DNA of 5,825 nucleotides from Butyrivibrio sp. UBA3740 (GTDB lineage Bacteria > Bacillota > Clostridia > Lachnospirales > Lachnospiraceae). The translations under genes were made by a program, and so were the position numbers. This document shows positions 1 through 5,099 of the stretch, one piece after another. Positions within the stretch are counted from its first letter, which is position 1; every line of letters starts with the position of its first letter. The stretch is from positions 1 through 5,825 of the forward strand of contig DFGW01000095.1 in assembly GCA_002372465.1 (NCBI GenBank). Direction: 5' to 3'. The notes under the pieces are model-generated. The model made no database searches. It had not been told where the DNA came from and saw nothing but the letters and a program-made list of their open reading frames with translations.

Positions 1-264
1 ATCCTGCAGGCGCTTTATCTCATCCTTTATTCCCTGCATCTGGGCATCCAGTTTCTTTTCTCCGCCAAAAGCATCGGACACGACTTTAAGAGCCTGCTTT
101 TTTGCAAGGCCCTGTCGTTGAGCTATCAGGCTATCTCCTGTGAGATTTGCACCTGATATCGTTGTGCTGTTTTTGTTATTAGTATGTGATTTAGACGCAG
201 AATATACGCCGGTCTGATCCTGAATAAAGCTATTCTGCACATCCATGTTCTGCTGTATCTTCAT
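1..264 (-). CDS. Partial hypothetical protein, N-terminal 88 codons (Lachnospiraceae-type coiled-coil protein)
   Basis: The frame opens with ATG at 264 and is still open at the left edge, so only the N-terminus is present. A strong Shine-Dalgarno, GGGAGGTG (complement of 269-276), sits 4 nt before the start and decides it. The protein begins MKIQQNMDVQNSF. Residues 1-45 are polar and rich in Asn, Ser, Thr and Gln, with no signal peptide. From about residue 46 it turns charged and helical (IAQRQGLAKKQALKVVSDAF, then EKKLDAQMQGIKDEIKRLQD), as at the start of a coiled coil. This layout resembles, from memory, a family of cytosolic hypothetical proteins of Lachnospiraceae with a loose N-terminus followed by a QK..A.KVV.DAF helix. 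Its function is unknown. A link to flagellar genes is only suspected, from the neighbouring small frame and a sigma-D-like -10 box upstream. The gene assignment is firm; the family is a recollection. Confidence 0.8.
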   Translation of the reverse strand, partial: MKIQQNMDVQNSFIQDQTGVYSASKSHTNNKNSTTISGANLTGDSLIAQRQGLAKKQALKVVSDAFGGEKKLDAQMQGIKDEIKRLQD

Positions 265-317
265 GAAACACCTCCCTGTGTTGTCAAAAAAGAGCATAGT
301 TACAGCTTTCACTTTTT

Positions 318-339
318 ATATCGGTTCTTAGAGTGTCAA
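318..339 (-). promoter_or_regulatory. Possible promoter for the partial gene at the left edge
   Basis: Reading the minus strand, a perfect TTGACA (complement of 334-339) is followed 13 nt later by TATAAA (315-320) or 15 nt later by TAAAAA. Both spacings are shorter than the usual 17. Overlapping this is ACCGATAT (318-325), which matches the Gram-positive sigma-D -10 consensus GCCGATAT at 7 of 8 positions. I see no TAAA -35 element at the expected 14-16 nt. Either reading places the transcription start about 45 nt before the ATG at 264. Which sigma factor is used cannot be decided from the sequence. Confidence 0.3.
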
Positions 340-384
340 CCCTGATAGTGCTTCGCTTTAAAAAATATAAAAATTTTATTAAAT

Positions 385-404
385 AGTGGTAATCCACAAC
401 CACT
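385..404 (-). terminator. Weak terminator-like hairpin after the 53-aa frame
   Basis: On the minus strand AGTGGT and ACCACT form a 6-bp stem with an 8-nt loop. The hairpin starts 8 nt after the TAG of the 412-573 frame and is followed by a long A/T stretch containing runs of T (about 361-384). The stem is short and the T tract is interrupted, so termination is plausible but weak. Confidence 0.3.
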
Positions 405-411
405 CATTCAT

Positions 412-573
412 CTATCCAGTAAATATACTCTTCAATGTGCTGATATCAGCCTTTTTAAGTGCATCCTCATCTAGTTCCAGCTTATTATCAGCACCTACAG
501 ATATACCGGCACGCTCTATGAGGCTTTCTGTAGACTTTGTGGTCTTGGTCATCCATTTTTCATCTTTATCCAT
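412..573 (-). pseudogene. 53-aa orphan frame resembling the C-terminal tail of a larger protein
   Basis: ATG at 573 gives a 53-residue frame starting MDKDEKWMTKTTKSTESL and ending at TAG (412-414). The stop codon TAA lies two codons before the ATG in frame, and no Shine-Dalgarno is visible. The second half, AGISVGADNKLELDEDALKK followed by ADISTLKSIFTG, has the pattern 'GI..DGKL.LDE..L..AD...LKSLF'. I associate this with the C-terminal ends of FliD-like and other Lachnospiraceae hypothetical proteins. Charge pattern and codon use look like a real coding sequence on this strand. It has its own terminator on the upstream side (692-723) and a weak one downstream (385-404). It is either a remnant of a longer gene whose 5' part was lost or a small gene with non-canonical initiation. 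The remnant is favoured because of the missing ribosome binding site. Confidence 0.45.
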
Positions 574-657
574 CGTTTAACAGTTTTATCTTTAAAAGTT
601 AGGCTTTTTACAGAAATAGCTTAAAACATTCGGCTTTTTACACTTTGTAGCTTTAAA
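574..657 (-). repeat. Three degenerate ~30-nt tandem repeats
   Basis: Read on the minus strand, three adjacent units tile the stretch: 657-627 (31 nt), 626-597 (30 nt) and 596-574 (23 nt). Each begins T-TTAA(A)G and carries a GTAAAAAGCC or GTTAAACG element near its end. The first two share TGTAAAAAGCC exactly. The last unit runs directly into the ATG at 573. An 8-bp inverted repeat (TAGCTTTA at 648-655, TAAAGCTA at 661-668) overlaps the outermost unit. No function is apparent. Multiple regulator boxes or simple AT-rich slippage are both possible. Confidence 0.5.
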
Positions 658-691
658 AATTAAAGCTAAATCGTGATTTTTGTAAAAGGAC

Positions 692-723
692 AAAAAAAGA
701 AAGCCCATGGTTGTGGGCTTTCT
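692..723 (-). terminator. Rho-independent terminator of the GGDEF/EAL gene
   Basis: On the minus strand AGAAAGCCCA pairs perfectly with TGGGCTTTCT (10 bp; plus-strand arms 698-707 and 714-723) around a 6-nt loop, followed at once by seven T residues (complement of 692-698). It lies about 75 nt after the stop codon of the GGDEF/EAL gene and is a textbook intrinsic terminator in that direction. On the plus strand no T tract follows, so it appears unidirectional. Confidence 0.88.
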
Positions 724-757
724 CGTTATTATAGATTTTACAATTTTAGGTTTAACT

Positions 758-775
758 GACAGTGGACCCCCTGTC
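758..775. repeat. Short inverted repeat between the EAL gene and its terminator
   Basis: GACAG (758-762) and CTGTC (771-775) form a 5-bp inverted repeat around the C-rich loop TGGACCCC. It lies about 20 nt after the stop codon of the GGDEF/EAL gene and has no T tract, so it is not a terminator. It could be a stabilising 3' hairpin. The GC-rich motif stands out in an AT-rich spacer, but nothing identifies it further. Confidence 0.3.
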
Positions 776-796
776 TGACATCGTTCTTTATTGGCT

Positions 797-3010
797 TTAT
801 TTCTTTGTTGGATATGCCGTTAATTCTTCAAACTCATCTACCGGCATAGGCTTGTAGAAATAATATCCCTGCATTTCCTCACATCCAAGACTTCCGAGGA
901 AATCAGCCTGTTCCAGTGTCTCAACACCTTCTGCGATAATAGAAGTTCCAATAGCATGGATCATCTGGACCATGTAGCTAAGTATTGTCCGACCCATCTT
1001 TTGGTCACCTGAACCGGTAATAAATCGAAGATCAAGCTTTATGCGATCAAGGATAACTTCTTTTAACATATTCAGTGATGAGTAACCACTTCCAAAGTCG
1101 TCCATTTCAACTTCAAAGCCTGCTTCACGAAGTTTGGTTGTTGTTTTGATGATGGTATCGGAGTTTTCGACATATGCGCTTTCCGTTATCTCAATACGAA
1201 GTTGACCAGGCAATAGGTTATAGAACTCTTTTAATGTATTAAAGTGGTCGGCTACATCAGGGTTCTTTACTATATCAAGTCTTGATAGGTTTACTGATAC
1301 ACACAGTTGTCTGCCCTGATCATTCCATCGCTTCAAATCCTTACACACAGTGTCCCAAACGTGACAGTCAAGATCATAGATAAGCCCAGCATCTTCCAAA
1401 ACCGGAATAAATTCTCCCGGAGAAATGTTTCCATCCTTCTTGCTTTTCCAGCGGCAAAGAGCCTCTGCACCAGTTATCATCCCAGTCTTATAGTTGACCT
1501 GTGGCTGATACCATACTTGTATTTCCCCAGACTCAATAGCTGCAGGAAGGCGACTTGCGATACCGGCACTTTTCCTTCCCATGTCCCACTGCTTTGGGTT
1601 ATAAAACTCAAATCCTTCTTTCTTGGATTCTCTGACTTTTCTTTCTGCAATGCGGGCATAATCAAGCATCTTATCCACGTTTATGTCTTTATAGTCATCA
1701 GGCATAAGAACATAAATACCAGAGCAGAGCCTTACAACAAAGTCTTTTCCACGATCGCTAAAATAATTGCGAACAGGAGTCAAAATATATTTTTCATCCT
1801 GAAGAATCTGTTCATTGCCGCCAATACATCGAAGGATAACAAAATGATCTCCATCATACCTTCCTATAGCTTCTTTATCGGTAAGTACTTCAAGGCTTCT
1901 CTCAGTCCAAAATTTTAACAGCTCATCTCCGGCCTTCCAGCCAAAGCTGTCGTTGATGAACTTAAAGTCTTTTATGTTGTTATAGGATATCGTATACGGT
2001 GTATCAGGGTTGTTAGTGAGTAGTTTCTCAACTTTTTTACGGAATCCATTGTGGCTGAGCACACCAGTGAGAGGATCGATATCCTCCATTATCCGCATCT
2101 TTTCCTTCTGCTCTTCAAAATATGCTTTCTGTCTTAGGACAAGCATTATAACAAGAGCAGCAAAAAGGATAGTCCCAATAATAAGGAAGTACTTATATTG
2201 GTAGAGATAGTCTTCAAAAGTATATACATAAAGATCTCTGGTAGTGTAATCAAGGGCTATAGCCTGTTTTTTGGTTTCAGGAATAGCTGCAATTCCTTCG
2301 TTCAGAAGTTCAATTCGTTTTTTTCCCTCTGGGGTTTCAAGAGTTCCGGCACGAAAATCCATTGAAAACATGGCAGAAGGCTGTACTTTAAGATCATTAT
2401 AGGATGGCTTTTGAAGCACATAGCTCCACGCATATGAGTTATGTAAAAGTGCATCTACCTCTTCATTTCTAAGCGCTTTAATGCAATCAGCCATGGAATT
2501 GTAAAGGTTTATCGTTATTCCAGGGTATAACTGCTTTACAGTTTCTGCTACTCCGCCCTGTGATTTTAGCATGCCTACTCTGATGGTATTTATGTCAGAA
2601 ATAGAGTGCTTATCTGTAGTCACAAGGGTAAATGGAGTCTGGATGAGATTGTCCGATACGATGGTCGCTTGACCAGATGCACTTGAAACAGCACTTCCAA
2701 AGGGCATAACAAGATCGTACTCAGTACTATCAAGGGCTTCCTTAAGATTTGATTCACTTATAGCTTTGAATGCGACATTGAAACCAGCTTCTTTGGCAGC
2801 GGATTCCATAAGATCAACGCCGATTCCTGCAATCTTGCCGTTGTCTTTATCAATGTAAAACATAGGACATCTGTCTACAGGCACACCGACTGTAAATTCT
2901 GTAGCAGGAGAATCAGACGAGGCATAAACAGGCGTCAAAAAGACTCCCAGATAGATTACCAGGAAAAGGAGGGCTATGCTGATAGTAGTATGGATCCTTT
3001 TTGATTTCAT
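797..3010 (-). CDS. Membrane-anchored c-di-GMP protein: solute-binding sensor, degenerate GGDEF, intact EAL (predicted phosphodiesterase)
   Basis: This 737-residue protein starts with a signal sequence or anchor (hydrophobic 10-26, possible cleavage after VYA at 28-30). Residues 38-262 form an SBP_bac_3-like extracytoplasmic ligand domain. A transmembrane helix spans 274-292 and a short helical linker runs to 309. The GGDEF-like domain (310-470) keeps DPLTG (312-316) and the FKFINDSFG region, but its signature is YDGDHF (385-390) instead of GGDEF and its first metal-ligand Asp position is Asn. Cyclase activity is therefore unlikely. The EAL domain (486-730) keeps EAL (516-518) in EALCRW, N574, E607, DDFG (637-640), K658, E694 with E697, and Q714. 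This predicts hydrolysis of c-di-GMP to pGpG. The ligand is unknown. The start at 3010 has a weak AAGG 10 nt upstream and is supported by the signal sequence directly after it. The gene is monocistronic, with a terminator at 692-723. Confidence 0.93.
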   Translation of the reverse strand: MKSKRIHTTISIALLFLVIYLGVFLTPVYASSDSPATEFTVGVPVDRCPMFYIDKDNGKIAGIGVDLMESAAKEAGFNVAFKAISESNLKEALDSTEYDLVMPFGSAVSSASGQATIVSDNLIQTPFTLVTTDKHSISDINTIRVGMLKSQGGVAETVKQLYPGITINLYNSMADCIKALRNEEVDALLHNSYAWSYVLQKPSYNDLKVQPSAMFSMDFRAGTLETPEGKKRIELLNEGIAAIPETKKQAIALDYTTRDLYVYTFEDYLYQYKYFLIIGTILFAALVIMLVLRQKAYFEEQKEKMRIMEDIDPLTGVLSHNGFRKKVEKLLTNNPDTPYTISYNNIKDFKFINDSFGWKAGDELLKFWTERSLEVLTDKEAIGRYDGDHFVILRCIGGNEQILQDEKYILTPVRNYFSDRGKDFVVRLCSGIYVLMPDDYKDINVDKMLDYARIAERKVRESKKEGFEFYNPKQWDMGRKSAGIASRLPAAIESGEIQVWYQPQVNYKTGMITGAEALCRWKSKKDGNISPGEFIPVLEDAGLIYDLDCHVWDTVCKDLKRWNDQGRQLCVSVNLSRLDIVKNPDVADHFNTLKEFYNLLPGQLRIEITESAYVENSDTIIKTTTKLREAGFEVEMDDFGSGYSSLNMLKEVILDRIKLDLRFITGSGDQKMGRTILSYMVQMIHAIGTSIIAEGVETLEQADFLGSLGCEEMQGYYFYKPMPVDEFEELTAYPTKK

Positions 3011-3062
3011 GATACACGCGCCTTATTGTTTGTTCTTTGCTTTAGATACTCACACTTAATTC

Positions 3063-3078
3063 TAACATTATTATGTTA
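3063..3078. promoter_or_regulatory. Small palindrome in the AT-rich leader of the GGDEF/EAL gene
   Basis: TAACAT (3063-3068) and ATGTTA (3073-3078) form an inverted repeat with a 4-nt centre, about 53 nt upstream of the GGDEF/EAL start codon, in the AT-rich stretch where the promoter should lie. On the minus strand CATAAT and TAGAAT hexamers overlap or adjoin it and could serve as -10 elements, but neither has a convincing -35 at 17 nt. It may be an operator or a chance AT palindrome. Confidence 0.25.
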
Positions 3079-3141
3079 AAATACGATAAATAATAAATAA
3101 CAAATCGATAAAGGCGACTTCTAGTATTCCGGCATTGCTAA

Positions 3142-3198
3142 CTTATGCGCATACGGGACTTGAACTAGGGATTCACGGAGCACCATTAGAACATAAAA
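3142..3198 (+). repeat. 57-bp direct repeat, copy A
   Basis: This copy aligns without gaps to 5741-5797 in the same orientation, 42 of 57 positions identical by eye. The best-kept parts are TGCGCATA (3146-3153 against 5745-5752) and the 19-nt end from GCACCA to the A run (3180-3198, 18/19). It sits directly beside the terminator hairpin at 3195-3233 and between the ferredoxin remnant and the start of the GGDEF/EAL gene. A plus-strand frame through both copies shares the pattern GI...AP-EHK, and a minus-strand frame shares YVL-VLRE followed by YA. Decayed coding sequence is therefore possible. No tRNA-like fold or insertion sequence end was recognised. Confidence 0.65.
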
Positions 3199-3427
3199 AA
3201 AGTGTTCCGACGCTATATGAGTCATCGGAACACCATAGACCGACGCAGCATGGCATTTCCATCCTTGCAATAGTAACATCCCTTATGTCCTTGTTACTGA
3301 TAACTTCTGTCAGTTTCTCAGTGTAATCTCCCTCATCCGGTTTGGGACATCCGATCATTGTAAACCTGCCTTGCATCAGAAAAAGAAAAGTATAAAACTT
3401 TATTCGACAGGGTAAATGAAACAACAA
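3173..3427 (-). pseudogene. Ferredoxin-family C-terminal remnant (truncated at both ends)
   Basis: The 84-codon frame contains, at residues 20-63, GRFTMIGCPKPDEGDYTEKL followed by TEVISNKDIRDVTIARMEMPCCVGL. From memory this matches the C-terminal region of clostridial 4Fe-4S ferredoxin proteins of roughly 250-270 residues (GCPKLD..DY.EKLTEI...NDIKS.TV.RMEVPCCGG). The N-terminal part with the CxxCxxCxxxC cluster motifs is absent, as is the last ~30 residues. Similarity stops at codons covering 3236-3241, just where the terminator hairpin starts, and the remaining codons read through that hairpin. The frame begins 20 nt after the radical SAM stop codon, so it lies in that gene's 3' untranslated region. 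An internal ATG at 3358 has a partial Shine-Dalgarno (AGGCAGG), so a small peptide could still be made. A dead fragment is the simplest reading. Confidence 0.72.
3195..3233 (-). terminator. Rho-independent terminator downstream of the radical SAM gene
   Basis: On the minus strand GTGTTCCGA pairs perfectly with TCGGAACAC (9 bp; plus-strand arms 3202-3210 and 3225-3233) around a 14-nt loop, followed by seven T residues (complement of 3195-3201). It is the first convincing terminator after the radical SAM gene, about 215 nt past its stop codon. The transcript should therefore include the ferredoxin remnant. The T tract overlaps the end of direct repeat copy A. Confidence 0.82.
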
Positions 3428-3447
3428 TACTATAAAATTCGAGGCAT

Positions 3448-4935
3448 TTAAGCTCTCTTATGTTTAAAGTGATGCTGTCTGGGTTTGTGCTTAAATGCAA
3501 CTATGTTTAGAGGCTTTTCATCCTTTTTTGCATAATTCTCATATGCCTTCTTATAGTGTTTCTGTCCGGCCCAGATATCGTCAGCTACAGGCGCCCACTC
3601 TTTTGCGTAATCATCACACTTTGCACACAGATGCTCAACACTTTCTTCGGATTCTTCATTTGTACCATGAGCTTCTGATCTTTCGACCATATCCCTTAAA
3701 AGAGCCGGATTTTCAAGCATAGGGCACGGTCTTAAATGGTTCTTATTGAAAGGCTGGCCCTTATGGTATTCCATGAAAAGAGGACTTTGAAGCATCTCAA
3801 GTATTGAATGTGTATGTATATTGGTGTTGGAGAAGTGGACAAATACGCATGGTTCAGCATCTCCACTTGAATTGATGTGAAAATAGTTTCTTCCGCCTGC
3901 GATGCAGCCACCGACAGCTTCACCATCATTCTGGAAGTCCATAGGGAAGAATCCCAGGTCACATTTGACGCTTCTAAGGAACCTTATCTGATCCACCATC
4001 TTCTTTCGCTGCTCTACTGTAGGCATAAGCTCAGGAACAGCATTGTTTCCAACCGGCATGTAGTGGAAGAAAAATCCGAATCTAGCACCTTTTTCAGCAA
4101 TGAACTCGATGAACTTGGGATCAGTCACTGCCTCGATGTTGTTTCTTGTATAGCAGATGGAAGTTCCATAAACTATTCCGTACTTTTTGAGTAGATCCAT
4201 GGCATTCATTACTGCATCATAATGACCAAGGCCACGTCTTGCGTCATTAGTCTCAGGAGTTCCCTCGATAGAAAGCTGGAATGTGAGATTTCCAAGCCTT
4301 ACAACTTCTTTACAGAAATCCTCATCAATAAGTGTTGAATTGGTATAGATAGAGAACTCAACATCATTGTGCTTTTCTGCCAGTTTCAAGATATCTTTCT
4401 TCCTTACAAGAGGTTCTCCTCCTGTCATCATGTAAAGATATACTCCCAGCTCTTTTCCCTGGGTAACGATTTTGTCCATATCTTCAAAAGACAGATTGTG
4501 CTTAGGTCCATAAGTACCTGACCAGCATCCCGCACAGTGCATATTGCAGGCGCTTGTAGGGTCAAAAAGAATAAGCCATGGGATATTGCATCCGTATTTT
4601 TCCCTGTTTGCCCTGATCATTTTTGTGCCTCTGAAAAATGCCTCATAGCCAAGATTGAGCATCATCATCTTTGCAACATGCGGATCTGTCTCATCTATTA
4701 CTTTATTCAAAAACTTAACCCATCTGTTATCCGGATCTTTAAATGCCGCTCTTACTTTATCAAGGCTTTCTTTTCTGGCTCCATCTTTACCCCAGAATTT
4801 CTCTGCCTGGTCAACAAGCTTAAGATAAGTAGCAGTCCTGTTCTCCGTTTTATCGAGATTTGCAAGGAACCTGTCAATCAGTATGCTAAAAGCCTGTCTT
4901 TGTACTTTGTGAGAAATGTTTTTTGCTAATTCCAT
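3448..4935 (-). CDS. Radical SAM protein with SPASM-like C-terminal cysteines, function unknown
   Basis: The start chosen is ATG at 4935 (495 aa, MELAKNISHK), because GGGGAGG lies about 10 nt upstream; the ATG 60 nt earlier lacks one. Residues 1-110 are helical, followed by the radical SAM core: C130-x3-C134-x2-C137 in SACNMHCAGC binds the 4Fe-4S cluster that cleaves S-adenosylmethionine, TGGEPL (171-176) is the SAM-contacting motif, and YTNS (197-200) and LSIEGTPE (221-228) fit strands of the barrel. Additional cysteines at 344, 363, 404, 437 and 440 suggest one or two auxiliary clusters, as in SPASM or twitch domains. The tail (473-495) is rich in Lys and His. No signal peptide or transmembrane segment is seen, so it is cytosolic. 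I recall similar clostridial proteins beside TetR regulators, but the substrate is unknown. It lacks an obvious PqqD-like peptide-binding domain and has no clear precursor peptide nearby. Confidence 0.9.
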   Translation of the reverse strand: MELAKNISHKVQRQAFSILIDRFLANLDKTENRTATYLKLVDQAEKFWGKDGARKESLDKVRAAFKDPDNRWVKFLNKVIDETDPHVAKMMMLNLGYEAFFRGTKMIRANREKYGCNIPWLILFDPTSACNMHCAGCWSGTYGPKHNLSFEDMDKIVTQGKELGVYLYMMTGGEPLVRKKDILKLAEKHNDVEFSIYTNSTLIDEDFCKEVVRLGNLTFQLSIEGTPETNDARRGLGHYDAVMNAMDLLKKYGIVYGTSICYTRNNIEAVTDPKFIEFIAEKGARFGFFFHYMPVGNNAVPELMPTVEQRKKMVDQIRFLRSVKCDLGFFPMDFQNDGEAVGGCIAGGRNYFHINSSGDAEPCVFVHFSNTNIHTHSILEMLQSPLFMEYHKGQPFNKNHLRPCPMLENPALLRDMVERSEAHGTNEESEESVEHLCAKCDDYAKEWAPVADDIWAGQKHYKKAYENYAKKDEKPLNIVAFKHKPRQHHFKHKRA

Positions 4936-4975
4936 ACTTGTTATGCCTCCCCAAACGATGCTACAATTATTCTGA

Positions 4976-4990
4976 TGTAACAAGTGTAAC
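4976..4990. promoter_or_regulatory. Candidate TetR operator, radical SAM side (two TGTAAC half-sites)
   Basis: TGTAAC occurs at 4976-4981 and again at 4985-4990, a 9-bp period in direct orientation. The same hexamer appears as an inverted pair near the TetR start (5054-5086). It overlaps the candidate -10 of the radical SAM promoter. Binding by the adjacent TetR protein is inferred from position and motif recurrence only. Confidence 0.4.
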
Positions 4991-5011
4991 GCCACAGCAT
5001 ATTAATAACAA
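4983..5011 (-). promoter_or_regulatory. Candidate promoter of the radical SAM gene
   Basis: On the minus strand TTGTTA (complement of 5006-5011) and TACACT (complement of 4983-4988) are separated by exactly 17 nt, each matching the vegetative consensus at 4 of 6 positions. Transcription would begin near 4976, about 40 nt before the ATG at 4935. The -10 element overlaps one TGTAAC half-site, so bound repressor would block it. The match is modest and other AT-rich hexamers nearby could serve instead. Confidence 0.35.
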
Positions 5012-5053
5012 TGGCTCTACCATCGGACATGACAATATTTCGTTTAAGTGAAC

Positions 5054-5086
5054 CGATGTTACATTCTTGCATTTTTTGTAACGTCG
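5054..5086. promoter_or_regulatory. Candidate TetR operator, regulator side (10-bp inverted repeat)
   Basis: CGATGTTACA (5054-5063) and TGTAACGTCG (5077-5086) are complementary at 9 of 10 positions across a 13-nt spacer. The distal arm touches the Shine-Dalgarno of the TetR gene. Binding here would suit autorepression. The arms contain the same GTTACA/TGTAAC hexamer found twice near the radical SAM promoter, which supports a shared regulator. The spacer is long for a single TetR dimer, so two half-site pairs or a larger assembly are possible. Confidence 0.45.
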
Positions 5087-5099
5087 AGAGGGAGAAAAA

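Noticed and set aside
574..690. c-di-GMP (GEMM) riboswitch in the leader of the small frame, suggested by the neighbouring c-di-GMP gene
   Set aside because: The conserved GEMM core and tetraloop-receptor sequences are absent. The stretch is AT-rich tandem repeat.
758..775. Insertion sequence end at the GC-rich inverted repeat
   Set aside because: The 5-bp arms are short, there is no partner copy or target duplication in the window, and no transposase is present.
1307..1918. 203-codon plus-strand open frame inside the GGDEF/EAL gene
   Set aside because: It is antisense to a gene whose domains and catalytic motifs are unmistakable. The product (rich in Ser, Ile, Phe, Lys) has no recognisable domain and no convincing Shine-Dalgarno was seen.
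3142..3198. tRNA remnant in repeat copy A
   Set aside because: The complement contains TTCAAGTCCC, like a T loop, but the flanking bases do not form a T stem or acceptor stem, and copy B lacks the feature.
3135..3326. 63-codon plus-strand frame across repeat copy A and the ferredoxin remnant
   Set aside because: Most of it is antisense to the recognisable ferredoxin tail and reads through the terminator hairpin. Only its GI-GAP-EHK part is shared with copy B, and that is recorded under the repeats.
3173..3427. Cys-containing small frame beside a radical SAM gene as a peptide (SCIFF-like) precursor
   Set aside because: The cysteines lie in IGCPK and MPCC motifs that match the C-terminal region of a ferredoxin family. 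The spacing is unlike six-cysteine SCIFF peptides, and the radical SAM protein lacks a visible peptide-recognition domain.
4537..4929. 130-codon plus-strand open frame opposite the radical SAM N-terminal half
   Set aside because: It is complementary to coding sequence with an intact CxxxCxxC motif, and the translation looks like random antisense with many Cys and Ile.
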